A stretch of 64,000 nucleotides of DNA from Streptomyces sp. TG1A-60 (GCF_037201975.1 NZ_CP147520.1:2480001-2544000), one strand, 5' to 3'. Shown: positions 16,584 through 25,977, counted from the stretch's first letter. A program made the numbers and translations. The notes: generated by a model from the sequence alone, not told the origin.

Positions 16584-17561
16584 TCAGAACAGGGCCCGCG
16601 CCAGTGCCCGCCGCGCCGCGGCCACCCGCGGATCGTCCGCGCCGACCACCTCGAAGAGTTCGAGCAACCGCCGCCGTACGGCGTCCCGGTCCTCCCCCGC
16701 CGCGCGCCGCACCGTGTCGATGAGCCGCCCGAACGCGTCCTCCACGTGACCGCCGACGAGATCGAGGTCGGCCGCGGCGATCTGCGCCTGCGCGTCGGCC
16801 GGGTTCTCGGCGGCGGCCTTGCGCACCTCCTGCGGGTCCGCGCCCTGCACACGCTGCAGCAACTCGGCCTGCGCGAGGCCCAGTCCGGCCTCACTGTTGC
16901 CGGGGTCGTCACTCAGCACGTTCTTGTACGCCTGCACCGCACCGCCGAAGTCACCCGCGTCCAGGGCGCGTACGGCGGCTTCGAGCAGGTGGTCGTACGG
17001 GCCGGCCGGGACCTGCGGGGCGGCTTCGGCGGGGGCACCGGGCCCGGCGTCCCGGTCCACCACGAGGCCGGTGAGACCGAAGCGCTCCTCGGCGACCTGC
17101 ACGAGCTGGTCGAGGGTCGCGCGGATCTGCTGCTCGGGGGCTGCCCCCTGGAAGAGGGGCAGCGCCTGCCCGGCCACCACAGCGAAAACAGCCGGGATCC
17201 CCTGGATCCCGAACTGCTGCATCAACATCTGGTTGGCATCGACATCGACCTTGGCGAGGACGAACTTGCCGTGGTACTCGACGGCGAGCCGCTCCAGCAC
17301 CGGGCTGAGCTGCTTGCAGGGCTGGCACCACTCGGCCCAGAAGTCGATGACGACGGGCACCTCGGTGGACCGCTGCAGGACCTCGCTCTCGAACCCGGCC
17401 TCATCGACATCGATGACCAGGCCGGCCGGGGAGACCGCCCCGCCCCCGCCCTGCCCGGCCGCTGCGGCGCGCGCCTGCTCCGCCTTCGTCTTGGCCTCCT
17501 GGGCCGCCTTCACCGCGGCGAGGTCGACGACTCCGCTCATGGACATGTTCCGTGGCTGCAT
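16584..17561 (-). CDS. Thioredoxin-TPR co-chaperone (CnoX/YbbN-like)
   Basis: 325 residues. A poorly conserved N-terminus (AKTKAEQARAAAA) precedes a thioredoxin domain (about 48-160) with active site WAEWCQPCKQ (Cys79 and Cys82) and the IPAVF cis-proline loop, then a helical C-terminal half with tetratricopeptide-like units (LLEAAVRALDAGDFGGAVQAYKNVL, LGLAQAELLQRV). This architecture matches CnoX/YbbN, a holdase that protects cysteines and hands clients to chaperonin. The start is ATG 17561 with GGAGG nine bases upstream. Monocistronic and divergent from tetR. Because the active site keeps both cysteines, redox activity is likely, unlike E. coli CnoX. Confidence 0.88.
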   Translation of the reverse strand: MQPRNMSMSGVVDLAAVKAAQEAKTKAEQARAAAAGQGGGGAVSPAGLVIDVDEAGFESEVLQRSTEVPVVIDFWAEWCQPCKQLSPVLERLAVEYHGKFVLAKVDVDANQMLMQQFGIQGIPAVFAVVAGQALPLFQGAAPEQQIRATLDQLVQVAEERFGLTGLVVDRDAGPGAPAEAAPQVPAGPYDHLLEAAVRALDAGDFGGAVQAYKNVLSDDPGNSEAGLGLAQAELLQRVQGADPQEVRKAAAENPADAQAQIAAADLDLVGGHVEDAFGRLIDTVRRAAGEDRDAVRRRLLELFEVVGADDPRVAAARRALARALF

Positions 17562-17805
17562 GAGTACATCCTCCCCCTTCCGAGCACGCACGTGAAAAGC
17601 GCCCCGATCTGAAAACCGGTTCCGCACCTCCGTGTCCGCACGAGCGCCAGGTCCCCACTCGGCGCCCGCCCCGCGGACACGCTTTCGCTACGAGTCGTAG
17701 CGTAACGGTCCCGGCGGCTTCTCTGTACCCCTCAGTACCCACTCCCCCGTGATCTGCCTCACCATGCCTCGGAGGAGTTCGGGAACGGCCGGATATGGTC
17801 GGTGG

Positions 17806-18438
17806 ATGCAGAGCCGCACCCCCGCCGCCCGCGCCACGGGCCGCCCCCGCAGCGCCGCCGCGGATGCCGCGATCCTTGCGGCGACGCGGGAGGCTCTCGT
17901 CGAGCTGGGCTGGTCGAAGCTGACGCTGGGCGACGTGGCCACGCGGGCCGGCGTCGCGAAGACGACCCTCTACCGGCGCTGGGCCGGCAAGAACGAACTG
18001 GTCGTCGACGCGGTGGCGGAACTCTTCGACGAACTGCGTCTCCCCGACCGCGGCAGCCTGGCGGGCGACATCGAGGGCGTGGTCCTGCAGTTCGCCGCGA
18101 TCCTGGTCCGTCCGGAGGCGAGGAGCGGCCTCATGGCCGTCATCGCCGAGTCGACCCGCGACGACGCCCTCCGCGAACGGATCCGCGCCTCCATCGTCGA
18201 CCGCCAGAAACGCCTCGTCCTGGAGGGCCGCTGCCGTGCCCAGGCCCGCGGCGAACTCCCCCCGGAACCCGACCCCGCCACCACCTCACGCGCCGTCGAC
18301 CTCATCTTCGACGTTGTCGCGGGTGCGGTGGTCCACCGCGTCCTCGTCAGCGCCGAACCGGCGGACGAGGAGTGGGCACGGGGCTTCACGAGACTGCTAC
18401 TGCTGGGGTTGAGAGGGGCGGCGGAGCCGGCCCCGTAA
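17806..18438 (+). CDS. TetR-family regulator
   Basis: 210 residues. The N-terminal helix-turn-helix is typical (ALVELGWSKLTLGDVATRAGVAKTTLYRRWAGKNELVVDAV); the C-terminal ligand domain (PEARSGLMAVIAEST...) resembles the TetR_C type seen in AcrR-like proteins. No ribosome binding site; TATGGT (17794-17799) ends six bases before ATG 17806, so the message is leaderless. It is divergent from the co-chaperone and points toward icmA, which is on the other strand. Ligand and targets unknown. Confidence 0.85.
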   Translation: MQSRTPAARATGRPRSAAADAAILAATREALVELGWSKLTLGDVATRAGVAKTTLYRRWAGKNELVVDAVAELFDELRLPDRGSLAGDIEGVVLQFAAILVRPEARSGLMAVIAESTRDDALRERIRASIVDRQKRLVLEGRCRAQARGELPPEPDPATTSRAVDLIFDVVAGAVVHRVLVSAEPADEEWARGFTRLLLLGLRGAAEPAP

Positions 18439-18461
18439 GGGACACGGGGAACCGCGCGACC
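18437..18461 (-). repeat. Dispersed GCGCGGTTCCCCG intergenic repeat, copy 1
   Basis: Read on the minus strand this is GGTCGCGCGGTTCCCCGTGT followed by CCCTT. It begins inside the tetR stop codon. Closely similar copies occur at 29589-29617 and 41061-41093 in this window, always directly beside a gene end. Confidence 0.7.
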
Positions 18462-18512
18462 GACCCGGCCGCCCCGCGCATGCCCACCCGGTCTCCGGAA
18501 GTCACCGCGGTT

Positions 18513-18688
18513 GGGGCGTGTTTCGAAAGTGGCGTCGTCCGCCCGGAGGGCGGGGCTCGCGGCGTCTGGTGCGGTGCGTCGCAAGGCGGAGGGTCGCCCG
18601 TACCGGGCGTACGCGGGCGATCCCGGCAACGCGGCGAGGCGCCGTGCCGGGACGCCGTGAGCCAGACGGGACCTTCGAAGAACGCCCT
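18513..18688. mobile_element. MITE-like element with 17-bp imperfect terminal inverted repeats
   Basis: Left end GGGGCGTGTTTCGAAAG (18513-18529); right end, read on the minus strand, AGGGCGTTCTTCGAAGG (18688-18672). Thirteen of 17 positions match. The 176-base interior has no coding potential but contains short GC-rich stems. The right end abuts the icmA stop codon, whose last bases belong to the terminal repeat. Size and structure fit a non-autonomous transposon remnant; no transposase gene is present in the window. Confidence 0.5.
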
Positions 18689-20387
18689 AGAACACCGCCG
18701 GCTCCGTGTACACCCCCCACTCCTCCCGCAGCACCCCGCAGATCTCCCCCAACGTGGCCTCGGCCCGCGCCGCATCCAGCATCGGCCCGATCATGTTGCC
18801 CCCGTCCCGCGCGGCGACGAGTACGGCATCCAGAGCTCGCCGCACAGCGGCGTCGTCCCGCCCCGCCTTCCGCTCCGCGAGCACCCGCGCCTGCTCCCGC
18901 TCCACCTCATGACCGACCCGCAGAATCTCCAGGTCCCCGGTCACGGACCCCTGGTGGACGTTGACCCCGACAACCTTCTTCTCCCCCTTCTCCAGAGCCT
19001 GCTGGTACCGGAACGCCGACTCCGCGATCTCCCCGGTGAACCACCCGTCCTCGATCCCCCGCAGAATCCCGGACGTGATCGGCCCGATGGGGTGCCGCCC
19101 GTCGGGGTGGGCCCGCAGCCCCCGCTCCTCGATCTGGTCGAAGATCTTCTCCGCGTCCGCCTCGATCCGGTCGGTGAGCTGCTCGATGTACCACGAACCG
19201 CCGAGCGGATCGGCCACGTTGGCGACGCCGGTCTCCTCCATGAGCACCTGCTGCGTACGCAGCGCGATCTCGGCGGCCTGCGCGGAGGGCAGCGCCAGGG
19301 TCTCGTCCAGGGCGTTGGTGTGCAGGGAGTTGGTCCCGCCGAGGACCGCCGCGAGCGCCTCCACCGCCGTGCGCACCACGTTGTTGTACGGCTGCTGCGC
19401 GGTCAGTGAGACACCTGCCGTCTGCGTGTGGAACCGCAGCCACTGCGCCTTGTCGGTCCGCGCCCCGTACACGTCCCGCATCCACCGCGCCCAGATCCTG
19501 CGCGCCGCGCGGAACTTGGCGATCTCCTCGAAGAAATCGACGTGCGCGTCGAAGAAGAAGGACAGCCCGGGCGCGAACACGTCGACATCCATCCCCCGGC
19601 TGAGCCCCAGCTCGACGTACCCGAACCCGTCCGCGAGCGTGTACGCCAGCTCCTGCGCGGCGGTGGCTCCGGCCTCGCGGATGTGATAGCCGGAGACGGA
19701 CAACGGCTTGTAGGCGGGAATCTCGGCCGCGCAGTGCTCCATGAGGTCACCGATGAGCCGGAGATGCGGCTCCGGCGGGAAGAGCCACTCCTTCTGCGCG
19801 ATGTACTCCTTGAAGATGTCGGTCTGCAGCGTGCCGTTCAGCACGCCGGGATCGACGCCCTGCCGCTCGGCAGCGACGAGATACAGACAGAAAACGGGGA
19901 CAGCGGGCCCGCTGATCGTCATGGACGTGGTGACGTCCCCGAGCGGAATGTCCTTGAACAGCGCCTCCATGTCGGCTGCGGAGTCGACGGCCACCCCACA
20001 GTGCCCGACCTCTCCCGACGACCGGGGATCATCGGAATCCCGCCCCATGAGGGTCGGCATGTCGAACGCGACGGACAGCCCCCCGCCCCCGTGGGCCAGG
20101 ATCATCGTGTACCGCTCGTTGGTCTGCCGCGCGTTCCCGAACCCCGCGAACTGCCGGATCGTCCACGTCCGCCCCCGGTACCCCGTCGGATACAGCCCGC
20201 GCGTGAACGGGTACTCCCCCGGCCACCCGATCCGCTCGAACCCCGCGTACACGTCCCCCGCCCGGGGCCCGTACGCCGCCTCCACCACATCCCCGGAAAC
20301 CGTCGTGAAGTCCCCCTCCCGCTTCCGCCCGGCGTCATACCGCGCCTGCCAGCGTCGGCGACCTTCTTCGATGGCGTCAGCGTCCAT
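18687..20387 (-). CDS. icmA: Isobutyryl-CoA mutase, large subunit
   Basis: 566 residues, the length of known IcmA. It rearranges isobutyryl-CoA and n-butyryl-CoA using adenosylcobalamin held by the small subunit IcmB, which is not in this window. Diagnostic residues separate it from methylmalonyl-CoA mutase: Phe80 in [11 protein letters not shown] (Tyr in methylmalonyl mutase) and Gln198 in KEYIAQKEW (Arg in methylmalonyl mutase). Other signatures: [47 protein letters not shown]. It lacks the C-terminal B12 domain. The start is ATG 20387. It supplies butyryl-CoA units from valine catabolism and polyketide precursor pools, and depends on the adenosyltransferase encoded at 52983. Confidence 0.95.
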   Translation of the reverse strand: MDADAIEEGRRRWQARYDAGRKREGDFTTVSGDVVEAAYGPRAGDVYAGFERIGWPGEYPFTRGLYPTGYRGRTWTIRQFAGFGNARQTNERYTMILAHGGGGLSVAFDMPTLMGRDSDDPRSSGEVGHCGVAVDSAADMEALFKDIPLGDVTTSMTISGPAVPVFCLYLVAAERQGVDPGVLNGTLQTDIFKEYIAQKEWLFPPEPHLRLIGDLMEHCAAEIPAYKPLSVSGYHIREAGATAAQELAYTLADGFGYVELGLSRGMDVDVFAPGLSFFFDAHVDFFEEIAKFRAARRIWARWMRDVYGARTDKAQWLRFHTQTAGVSLTAQQPYNNVVRTAVEALAAVLGGTNSLHTNALDETLALPSAQAAEIALRTQQVLMEETGVANVADPLGGSWYIEQLTDRIEADAEKIFDQIEERGLRAHPDGRHPIGPITSGILRGIEDGWFTGEIAESAFRYQQALEKGEKKVVGVNVHQGSVTGDLEILRVGHEVEREQARVLAERKAGRDDAAVRRALDAVLVAARDGGNMIGPMLDAARAEATLGEICGVLREEWGVYTEPAVF

Positions 20388-20482
20388 GAGTCCGATTTTA
20401 CTTGGATGCCCCAATAAGGGGCGGTGGTACGGGTCAGGAGGCGCGCGCGGGGCGCGGAAGAGCACCCGTTAGGCTCGACGCC

Positions 20483-20824
20483 ATGAAGAAGAGCGTCTTG
20501 ACCCGCTACCGGGTGATGGCCTACGTCACCGCTGTACTGCTGATCCTGCTGACGGTGGGCGTGATCGGGAAGCGCCTGCTGGGCATGGACGGCTTCGACG
20601 GCTTCGTCACGGTGGTCGGCTTCGCGCACGGCTGGCTGTACGTGCTGTACCTGGTCTTCGCCTTCGACCTCGGCAGCAAGGCGAAGATGCCGCTGGGCCG
20701 CCTCGCCTGGGTGCTGCTCGCCGGCACGGTCCCCACGGCCGCCTTCTTCGTCGAACGCAAGGTGAGCCGGGAGGTCGAGCCGCTCATCCTCAAGGACGCG
20801 GCCCCCAAGCCCGCCGCGGCCTGA
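20483..20824 (+). CDS. DUF3817 membrane protein
   Basis: 113 residues with three hydrophobic helices (VMAYVTAVLLILLTVGVIG, FAHGWLYVLYLVFAFDL, LAWVLLAGTVPTAAFF) and the family HGWLYVLYL and PTAAFFVERKV motifs. Leaderless: TAGGCT (20470-20475) ends seven bases before the ATG. It is divergent from icmA with 95 bases between. DUF3817 proteins are small integral membrane proteins of unknown role; a second member is encoded at 26293-26646. Confidence 0.85.
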   Translation: MKKSVLTRYRVMAYVTAVLLILLTVGVIGKRLLGMDGFDGFVTVVGFAHGWLYVLYLVFAFDLGSKAKMPLGRLAWVLLAGTVPTAAFFVERKVSREVEPLILKDAAPKPAAA

Positions 20825-21019
20825 CCCCCGGCAAGCCCGGCGGTCGACCGCGGCCGGCACGCGCTCACTCGGCAGGGCACCTGCCCTCACCGTCGACGAA
20901 TCCGGGTTCCGGCCATCCGGCGACGGACGACGGTCGACCGGCAGAATGGCGGCGGACATCGCGAGGTCGGACGTCTCCGGGGCACCGGCGGCGAAACCAC
21001 CGGCAAGCGGTAGCGGGCA

Positions 21020-21037
21020 CCGGCCGTTGACGGCCGG
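21020..21037. terminator. Hairpin between convergent DUF3817 and marR genes
   Basis: CCGGCCGT (21020-21027) and ACGGCCGG (21030-21037) around TG, four bases beyond the marR stop. The remaining ~190 bases toward the DUF3817 gene hold a short GGGCA/TGCCC stem but no gene. Confidence 0.55.
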
Positions 21038-21040
21038 CGC

Positions 21041-21550
21041 TCAGCTCTCCTCGAAGTCCCCCGCCGCCACCCTCAGCGGGCGGAGCATCGCGAAGATCTC
21101 GGCGCATTCCTCGGCGTCGTAGGCGCTGAGGCCGAAGTCCATGGACATGAGGTCGCGGGTGGCGGCGTCGCAGACCTCGCGGCCCTTGTCGGTGATGGAG
21201 GCGAGGGTGCCGCGGCCGTCGGCGGGGTTGGGGCGCTTGTCGACGAGGCCGGACCTCACCAGGCGGTCGACGGTGTTCGTCACGGAGGTGGGGTGCACCA
21301 TCAGCCGCTCACCGATCTTGGACATCGGCAGCTCGCCCTTCTGGGAGAAGGTGAGGAGCACAAGGGCCTCGTAACGCGCGAAGGTCAGCCCGTACGGCTT
21401 GACGACCGCGTCGACCTCGGCCAGCAGGATCTGCTGGGCGCGCATGATCGAGGTGATCGCGGCCATGGACGGGACGTTTCCCCAGCGCTGCTTCCAGTGC
21501 TCGTCGGCACGCGAGATGGGGTCGAAGGATAGGCTGAGCGGCTTCGGCAC
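21041..21550 (-). CDS. MarR-family regulator
   Basis: 169 residues with the winged-helix core of MarR (LTFARYEALVLLTFSQKGELPMSKIGERLMVHPTSVTNTVDRLVRSGLVDKRPNPADGRG and ITDKGREV). The wing carries the D-x-R motif (ADGRGT). Leaderless: TAAGGT on the minus strand (plus 21558-21563) lies seven bases before the GTG start. Orientation is away from glxA. Ligand unknown; MarR relatives in Actinobacteria often respond to phenolics or acyl-CoAs, and icmA lies close, but no direct evidence links them. Confidence 0.86.
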   Translation of the reverse strand: MPKPLSLSFDPISRADEHWKQRWGNVPSMAAITSIMRAQQILLAEVDAVVKPYGLTFARYEALVLLTFSQKGELPMSKIGERLMVHPTSVTNTVDRLVRSGLVDKRPNPADGRGTLASITDKGREVCDAATRDLMSMDFGLSAYDAEECAEIFAMLRPLRVAAGDFEES

Positions 21551-21702
21551 GGCATCGACCTTATCGGCCGGTCACATGCCGGTCAGCACCGTCTCGCGTT
21601 TCGGTCGCCCGGCGGAGCCCCGGCAGAGCCTCAGCAGTGCTCCCCGCGCCGCCTCCCGGCCGGTGTCGCACCCGAGTCGATCTGTCGCCCTGGGGAACGA
21701 TT

Positions 21703-21975
21703 ATGCGCAAGTCGTGGCCAGTGGGAACCGAACGCCACCGTCCCGGGGAGCAGAGGGAGAAGATGTCCCGGCTGGTCCGTAACGACACCAGCCGCAACGG
21801 CAACGGCCCGCTGAACGGCGACCGGGGCACCGCCTGGTGCAACCCGCCCGCCCCGCCGACCACCGACACCGGGGAGCCGGCCCCGATGCCTATCGGGGGA
21901 TCAAGCGTCCCGGGGAGTGCCGCGGTCGGCCGGCGGCGGGCCGGTGGTGGCCGGACCACGCCCTGGGGCTGGCGC
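21703..21975 (+). other. Possible truncated small gene between marR and glxA
   Basis: From ATG 21703, with GGGGA seven bases upstream, about 85 codons show strong G/C bias at third positions (peptide begins MRKSWPVGTERHRPGEQ, hydrophilic, rich in Asn, Pro, Thr). The bias then fades and no stop occurs before the frame runs antisense into glxA. This could be the 5' remnant of a gene cut when the cslA-glxA pair arrived, or chance. I do not recognise the peptide. The rest of the 484-base interval (21564-22047) holds only the marR promoter. Confidence 0.2.
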
Positions 21976-22047
21976 GCACCTCCAGGCCGGCGCCGCGACA
22001 GACGACGTCCGCCCCGTCGCGACGCCCGGCACCAGCGGCCACCCCTC

Positions 22048-24003
22048 TCACCACACCTGGATCCACTTCGCCTCCGACGGCGTCCCCTCCGCGTCCGTCA
22101 CGAACAGCATGTACCAGCCGGGCGGGACGAGGGTCCGGTCCGCCGGCACGTCGACGGTGACGGAGTCCGGGGTCTTCGTCACCTCCAGGGCGATGGACCG
22201 CTGTTCGACATCCGTGGTGTGGGTGACGGCGCTGGGGCGCATCAGCCTGGCGTTGACGACGCGTTCGGGGTGGCTGGTGGCGAAGGTGGCGCGGCCCTTG
22301 CCGTCGACCTCCTGGGGACCGTCGCCGAGGACGGGACGCTTCTTGCCGTACTTGTGGAGCAACGGCGGCGTGTAGACCTCCATGCGCTGTTCGAAGTGGC
22401 CCAGCTTGGTGTTCCGCTGGTCGTCGAAGAGCGGGTCGGAGCCGAAGGTGGCGACGCGGCCGTCGGGCAGGAGCAGGGCCTCGGAGTGGTAGTTGCGGCC
22501 GACCTTGGGGGCGGCGGCGCCGCGGAAGGAGTTGGACTTCGGGTCGTAGAACTGCGCCTTGAGGATGTTGCTGGCGCTGCGGCCCCGGTAGCCGCCGGAG
22601 CCGTTGGAGGTGAAGACGGTGTCGTCCGGCATGAGCACGCTGTTCAGATAGCGGGTGCCCTGGGGGAGGTCGGGGCCGTCCTCGAAGGCCGGGTTCTCCT
22701 TCTTCAGGTCGATGACGGCGGTGCGCGAGGTCGACTCCTCGGACTCGCCGACGCCTCCGCCACCGAGGATCATCACCTTCTGGTCCTGGGCGGGCGGCAG
22801 CAGCACGGACGCCGAGGTCTCCGTCTGGTCGAGGTCGGTGAGGCCCGGGACCTTCTCGAACTCGTTGGTCTTCGGGTCCCAGAGACCGGGTTCGCGGCCG
22901 AGGTCGTCGGGCCCGTAACCGGCGTTCGAGGCGGGGTAGAAGAGCTTGCCGCCCTTGGTGAGGAAGAGGGCGGGGTACGTGGGGAAGTACCGCTTGGGGC
23001 CCGGCTTCCACTTCTTGGTCTCCGGGTCGTAGATCTCGTTGTCACCGGGATCGACGACGCCCACGTCGTCCAGGCCGGAGACGGCGAGCACACGCCCGTC
23101 CTCCAGTCCGACGAGCGTCGGGTACCAGCGGGCCTTGTCCATCGGGGCGACCGGCACGTACATCTCGGCCGTCGGGTCGAACTCGTACGCGGCCCTGATC
23201 CCCTGGAAGTCCTGCTTGTCCAGGGTGATCTTCTCGGAGAGGCCGTACGTGTTGGCGGCGTCCTTGCCCTTGAGCCCGACGATCTCGTACTGGGCCTGCC
23301 GGGGCATGACGGACTCCGGGCCCTTCTTCACGGCCTCGACGAACACCCGGGCCTCGCTCGCGGTGACCTTGGTCTCCCAGGGCCGCATCACGCCGGCCTG
23401 GTCGTAGGTGATGTCGAAGTCGCGTCTGGCCTTGGGGACGGTGACGTCGAAGCGGCTGACGTACTCGACGCCGGAGGGTGAGCGGAAGCGGGTCCCCTTC
23501 TTCAGGACCATCGCCTCGTCGGGGTTCTCGTTCTTGACCCGCATGCCGCCGCCGGCCCGTTCGACCTCGCCGTCCAGCAGTTCGTAGCGGGCGGTGCCGC
23601 CTGCCACCAGGATTCTGCCGGAGGGGAGTTGGGCGTGGCCGGCGCAGAAGAAGTCCACGGGGGTGGGGATCTTCTTGTAGGTGTTCTTCACCGGGTCCCA
23701 CAGAACGGTGTCGAAGGAGCCCCTGTCGAACTTCTTCTGCTCGTTGCCCGACCCGGCGACGATCAGCACCTTGCCGGTGTGCAGCAGGGCCGCGTGAATG
23801 GCGTTGGTGCGGAAGTCCTTGGGGATGTCGACCTGGGCCCAGGAGCCGTAGCGGGCCTGGTAGCCGGGCTGGGCGATCTTCCACTCGTGGTACCGCTCCT
23901 GCGCGAACCCGACGGCGGCCGGGGCGTTGAGGCCGGCGAGCAGCGCGACGGCGCCGACACCGAGCAGTTTCTTCCTGGTCTTCTTCGAGAGCTGGTGGGC
24001 CAT
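22048..24003 (-). CDS. glxA: Copper radical (glyoxal/galactose oxidase-like) oxidase
   Basis: 651 residues. N-terminal export signal or anchor (SKKTRKKLLGVGAVALLAGLNAPAA), a kelch-type beta-propeller with repeated GxxGxxY/F and L-P-x-G-R blades, and a C-terminal immunoglobulin-like domain (from about 545). Candidate radical and copper residues are Cys120 in DFFCAGHAQLPSGR, Tyr294 in ARWYPTLVGL, Tyr505-His506 in GRNYHSEALLLPDGR and His595 in THTTDVEQR, all at family-typical places. GlxA in S. lividans has a Tyr-Cys radical cofactor and works with CslA in forming a tip-associated glycan. The gene follows cslA after a 3-base gap, so they are one operon. Confidence 0.9.
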   Translation of the reverse strand: MAHQLSKKTRKKLLGVGAVALLAGLNAPAAVGFAQERYHEWKIAQPGYQARYGSWAQVDIPKDFRTNAIHAALLHTGKVLIVAGSGNEQKKFDRGSFDTVLWDPVKNTYKKIPTPVDFFCAGHAQLPSGRILVAGGTARYELLDGEVERAGGGMRVKNENPDEAMVLKKGTRFRSPSGVEYVSRFDVTVPKARRDFDITYDQAGVMRPWETKVTASEARVFVEAVKKGPESVMPRQAQYEIVGLKGKDAANTYGLSEKITLDKQDFQGIRAAYEFDPTAEMYVPVAPMDKARWYPTLVGLEDGRVLAVSGLDDVGVVDPGDNEIYDPETKKWKPGPKRYFPTYPALFLTKGGKLFYPASNAGYGPDDLGREPGLWDPKTNEFEKVPGLTDLDQTETSASVLLPPAQDQKVMILGGGGVGESEESTSRTAVIDLKKENPAFEDGPDLPQGTRYLNSVLMPDDTVFTSNGSGGYRGRSASNILKAQFYDPKSNSFRGAAAPKVGRNYHSEALLLPDGRVATFGSDPLFDDQRNTKLGHFEQRMEVYTPPLLHKYGKKRPVLGDGPQEVDGKGRATFATSHPERVVNARLMRPSAVTHTTDVEQRSIALEVTKTPDSVTVDVPADRTLVPPGWYMLFVTDAEGTPSEAKWIQVW

Positions 24004-24006
24004 GGC

Positions 24007-25818
24007 CTAGTTGCCTCCCGTCGGAGAGCCGGAGACCGAGGGGGCGGATGTGGGCTGGGTGGCGAGCGCGGGTTCGTCGCCGTCGACGAGCCGGGCCGCG
24101 ACGGTCGCGCCGGCCGGCCGTCCCGCCCGGTAGGCGGCGCTCGCCCCGGGGTCCCGGTGCCGGGTGAAGGCCCACACCCCGACGGGTGCGAGCGAGATCG
24201 CCATGGCGAGGAAGGCCCAGGTCCGCATGGCCACATGGCTGTGGCCGCGTACGAACGACGCGGTCAGGGACGACCCGAGCACCGCCGTCCAGAACAGGTG
24301 GATCCGGAAGGTCAGCAGCCGGTCGGGGCTGGCGTCGCGGCCCTTCGGGGTGACGACGAAGCGGCAGGGCAGCCGGAGCAGTGCGGCGCCCAGGGACCTC
24401 AGGTAGATGGGCGCGGAGAGCGCCGACATCGCCATGCCGGCGAGCCCGCCCGACCCCTCCGGTTCGTGCGGCGAGACGTTGTGCCTGCGGTTCCACAGGT
24501 ACAGCCCCACCTGGAGGGCGGCGGCATCGCTGTAGAGCATCAGCCAGACGGAGGCGGTGACCTGCGTTCCGGACGCCCCGAACCACAGGAAGAGCACACA
24601 ACTGACGATGCCCAGCAGCCAGTTGACGGAGGTCATCGGGTAGTAGACGAGCATCAGCGTGTACGAGAAGAGGCGGCCCCAGGGCATCGTGAGGGGCGCC
24701 TTCCAGTACTGCTTGAAGAGCGTCTCGTAGGTACCGCGCGACCAGCGCGTCTGCTGGGTGAAGAAGTCGGTCCAGGAAGCGGGGCCCTCGCCGACGGCGA
24801 GCACGTCGGGCGTGTACACCGACCGCCAGTACTTGCGCGTCCCGGGGTTCCGGTGCCGGTGCAGTTCGAAGCCGGTGGCCATGTCCTCGGTGATGGAGTC
24901 GTGCAGTCCGCCGACCTGTTTCACGGCGGCGACGCGTACGGCGTTGTTGGTGCCGACGAACATGGGGGCCCGGTAGCGGTTGCCGGCGCGCTGGATGAGC
25001 GCGTGGAAGAGGAACTGCTGCGATTCGGCGGCCTTGGTGACGGGGGCGGTGTAGTTCCCGTACACCTGCGGTCCGACGACGAAGGCCACGTCCGGGTCCC
25101 GGAAGTAGCCCAGCATCCGCTCCAGGAAGTTCGGCAGCGGTACGTGGTCGGTGTCGACCGAGGCGAAGAACTCGTACGCGTCGCCGTGCTTGGCGATCCA
25201 CGCGTTGTAGTTGCCGTGCTTGGTGCGGGCCCTGTGGACGCCCTTCGGACGGTTCCACCCGGGGACGCCTTTGCGGGTGAAGTGCCGTACGCCGAGCTCC
25301 GCGCAGAGGGCCTTGGCCTGGTCGTCGTCGCCCTCGTCGAGGAGCCAGACGTCGAGGTGGCCGGTGTGCCGCAGCCGGGTGGCGCCCTCCAGGGTGGCCC
25401 GGACCATGGAGAGGGGTTCCTTGCCCGGCACGTACGTGGTGAGGAAGGCGACGCGGGTGCCGGGTTCGGGGACGACCGGGACCGGGTCACGGGCGACCAT
25501 CGTCGCGTGGGCGATCGACACGACGTTGACGACCATGAACAGCTCGATCAGCCCGATGGACACGAGCATCGTGATGTCGAGCCCCACGAGCCACGTGTCC
25601 ACGCCCTCGCGCTCCACCCAGTGGGCGGGCCAGACCAGGTAGACGAGCAGGGCGCCGGTCAGCAGAGGAGCGAGTGTCATCAGCAGGACGGCGCGTATTC
25701 GGTGCGGCTCTTTCGAGAGGAGCTTGGTGTACTGCACCCGGTACGCGGATCCGGACGGCTCCGTGAGCGGTCCGGCGAGTCGGCTGTGGGTGTCGTAGTC
25801 GTAGCCCTCCGGCCGCAC
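24007..25818 (-). CDS. cslA: Cellulose synthase-like glycosyltransferase (GT2)
   Basis: 603 residues. Two N-terminal helices (IRAVLLMTLAPLLTGALLVYLVW, LDITMLVSIGLIELFMVVNVV) precede the GT2 catalytic domain with the processive D,D,D,QxxRW set: DEGDDDQ, SVDTDHVPLPNF, SITEDMATGFE and FFTQQTRWSRGTYETLF. About five further helices form the channel. The GTG start at 25818 is fixed by GGAGGG a few bases upstream; a longer reading has no coding character. CslA makes a beta-(1,4)-linked glycan at hyphal tips and interacts with DivIVA in S. coelicolor. In that species cslA-glxA are SCO2836-2837, far from the filP-scy region, so this pair may be a second copy. Confidence 0.92.
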   Translation of the reverse strand: MRPEGYDYDTHSRLAGPLTEPSGSAYRVQYTKLLSKEPHRIRAVLLMTLAPLLTGALLVYLVWPAHWVEREGVDTWLVGLDITMLVSIGLIELFMVVNVVSIAHATMVARDPVPVVPEPGTRVAFLTTYVPGKEPLSMVRATLEGATRLRHTGHLDVWLLDEGDDDQAKALCAELGVRHFTRKGVPGWNRPKGVHRARTKHGNYNAWIAKHGDAYEFFASVDTDHVPLPNFLERMLGYFRDPDVAFVVGPQVYGNYTAPVTKAAESQQFLFHALIQRAGNRYRAPMFVGTNNAVRVAAVKQVGGLHDSITEDMATGFELHRHRNPGTRKYWRSVYTPDVLAVGEGPASWTDFFTQQTRWSRGTYETLFKQYWKAPLTMPWGRLFSYTLMLVYYPMTSVNWLLGIVSCVLFLWFGASGTQVTASVWLMLYSDAAALQVGLYLWNRRHNVSPHEPEGSGGLAGMAMSALSAPIYLRSLGAALLRLPCRFVVTPKGRDASPDRLLTFRIHLFWTAVLGSSLTASFVRGHSHVAMRTWAFLAMAISLAPVGVWAFTRHRDPGASAAYRAGRPAGATVAARLVDGDEPALATQPTSAPSVSGSPTGGN

Positions 25819-25938
25819 AGCGCCCTCCAGTGATCGAACTAGTCGATACCTATACAAAAAGGGCGATTTGCGAGCGTGTCGAACTGAGGGGGGCCGAACG
25901 GCGGGTGAGGGTGCCCTGGGGACGCAGCTGCGGTTGAC

Positions 25939-25977
25939 GGGCGACCGCGGGCGGATCAGGGCCGCTCGCGGTCGCCC
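25939..25977. terminator. Terminator after the thiamine-binding protein gene
   Basis: GCGACCGCGGGCGG (25941-25954) pairs with CCGCTCGCGGTCGC (25962-25975) with one mismatch, extended by two outer base pairs. It lies about 20 bases beyond the stop at 26000. Between it and cslA the sequence is locally AT-rich (an ATCGA-ACTAG-TCGAT dyad and a run of A near 25855-25860), the likely cslA promoter region. Confidence 0.65.

Noticed and set aside
18687..20387. Assignment of this gene as methylmalonyl-CoA mutase
   Set aside because: Phe80 and Gln198 replace the Tyr and Arg of methylmalonyl mutases, and the B12-binding domain is absent.
22911..22920. Apparent TTA codons in glxA, pfkA and the first ABC permease
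   Set aside because: Checked against the protein frames; they span codon boundaries (for example GGT-TAC) and are not read as TTA.
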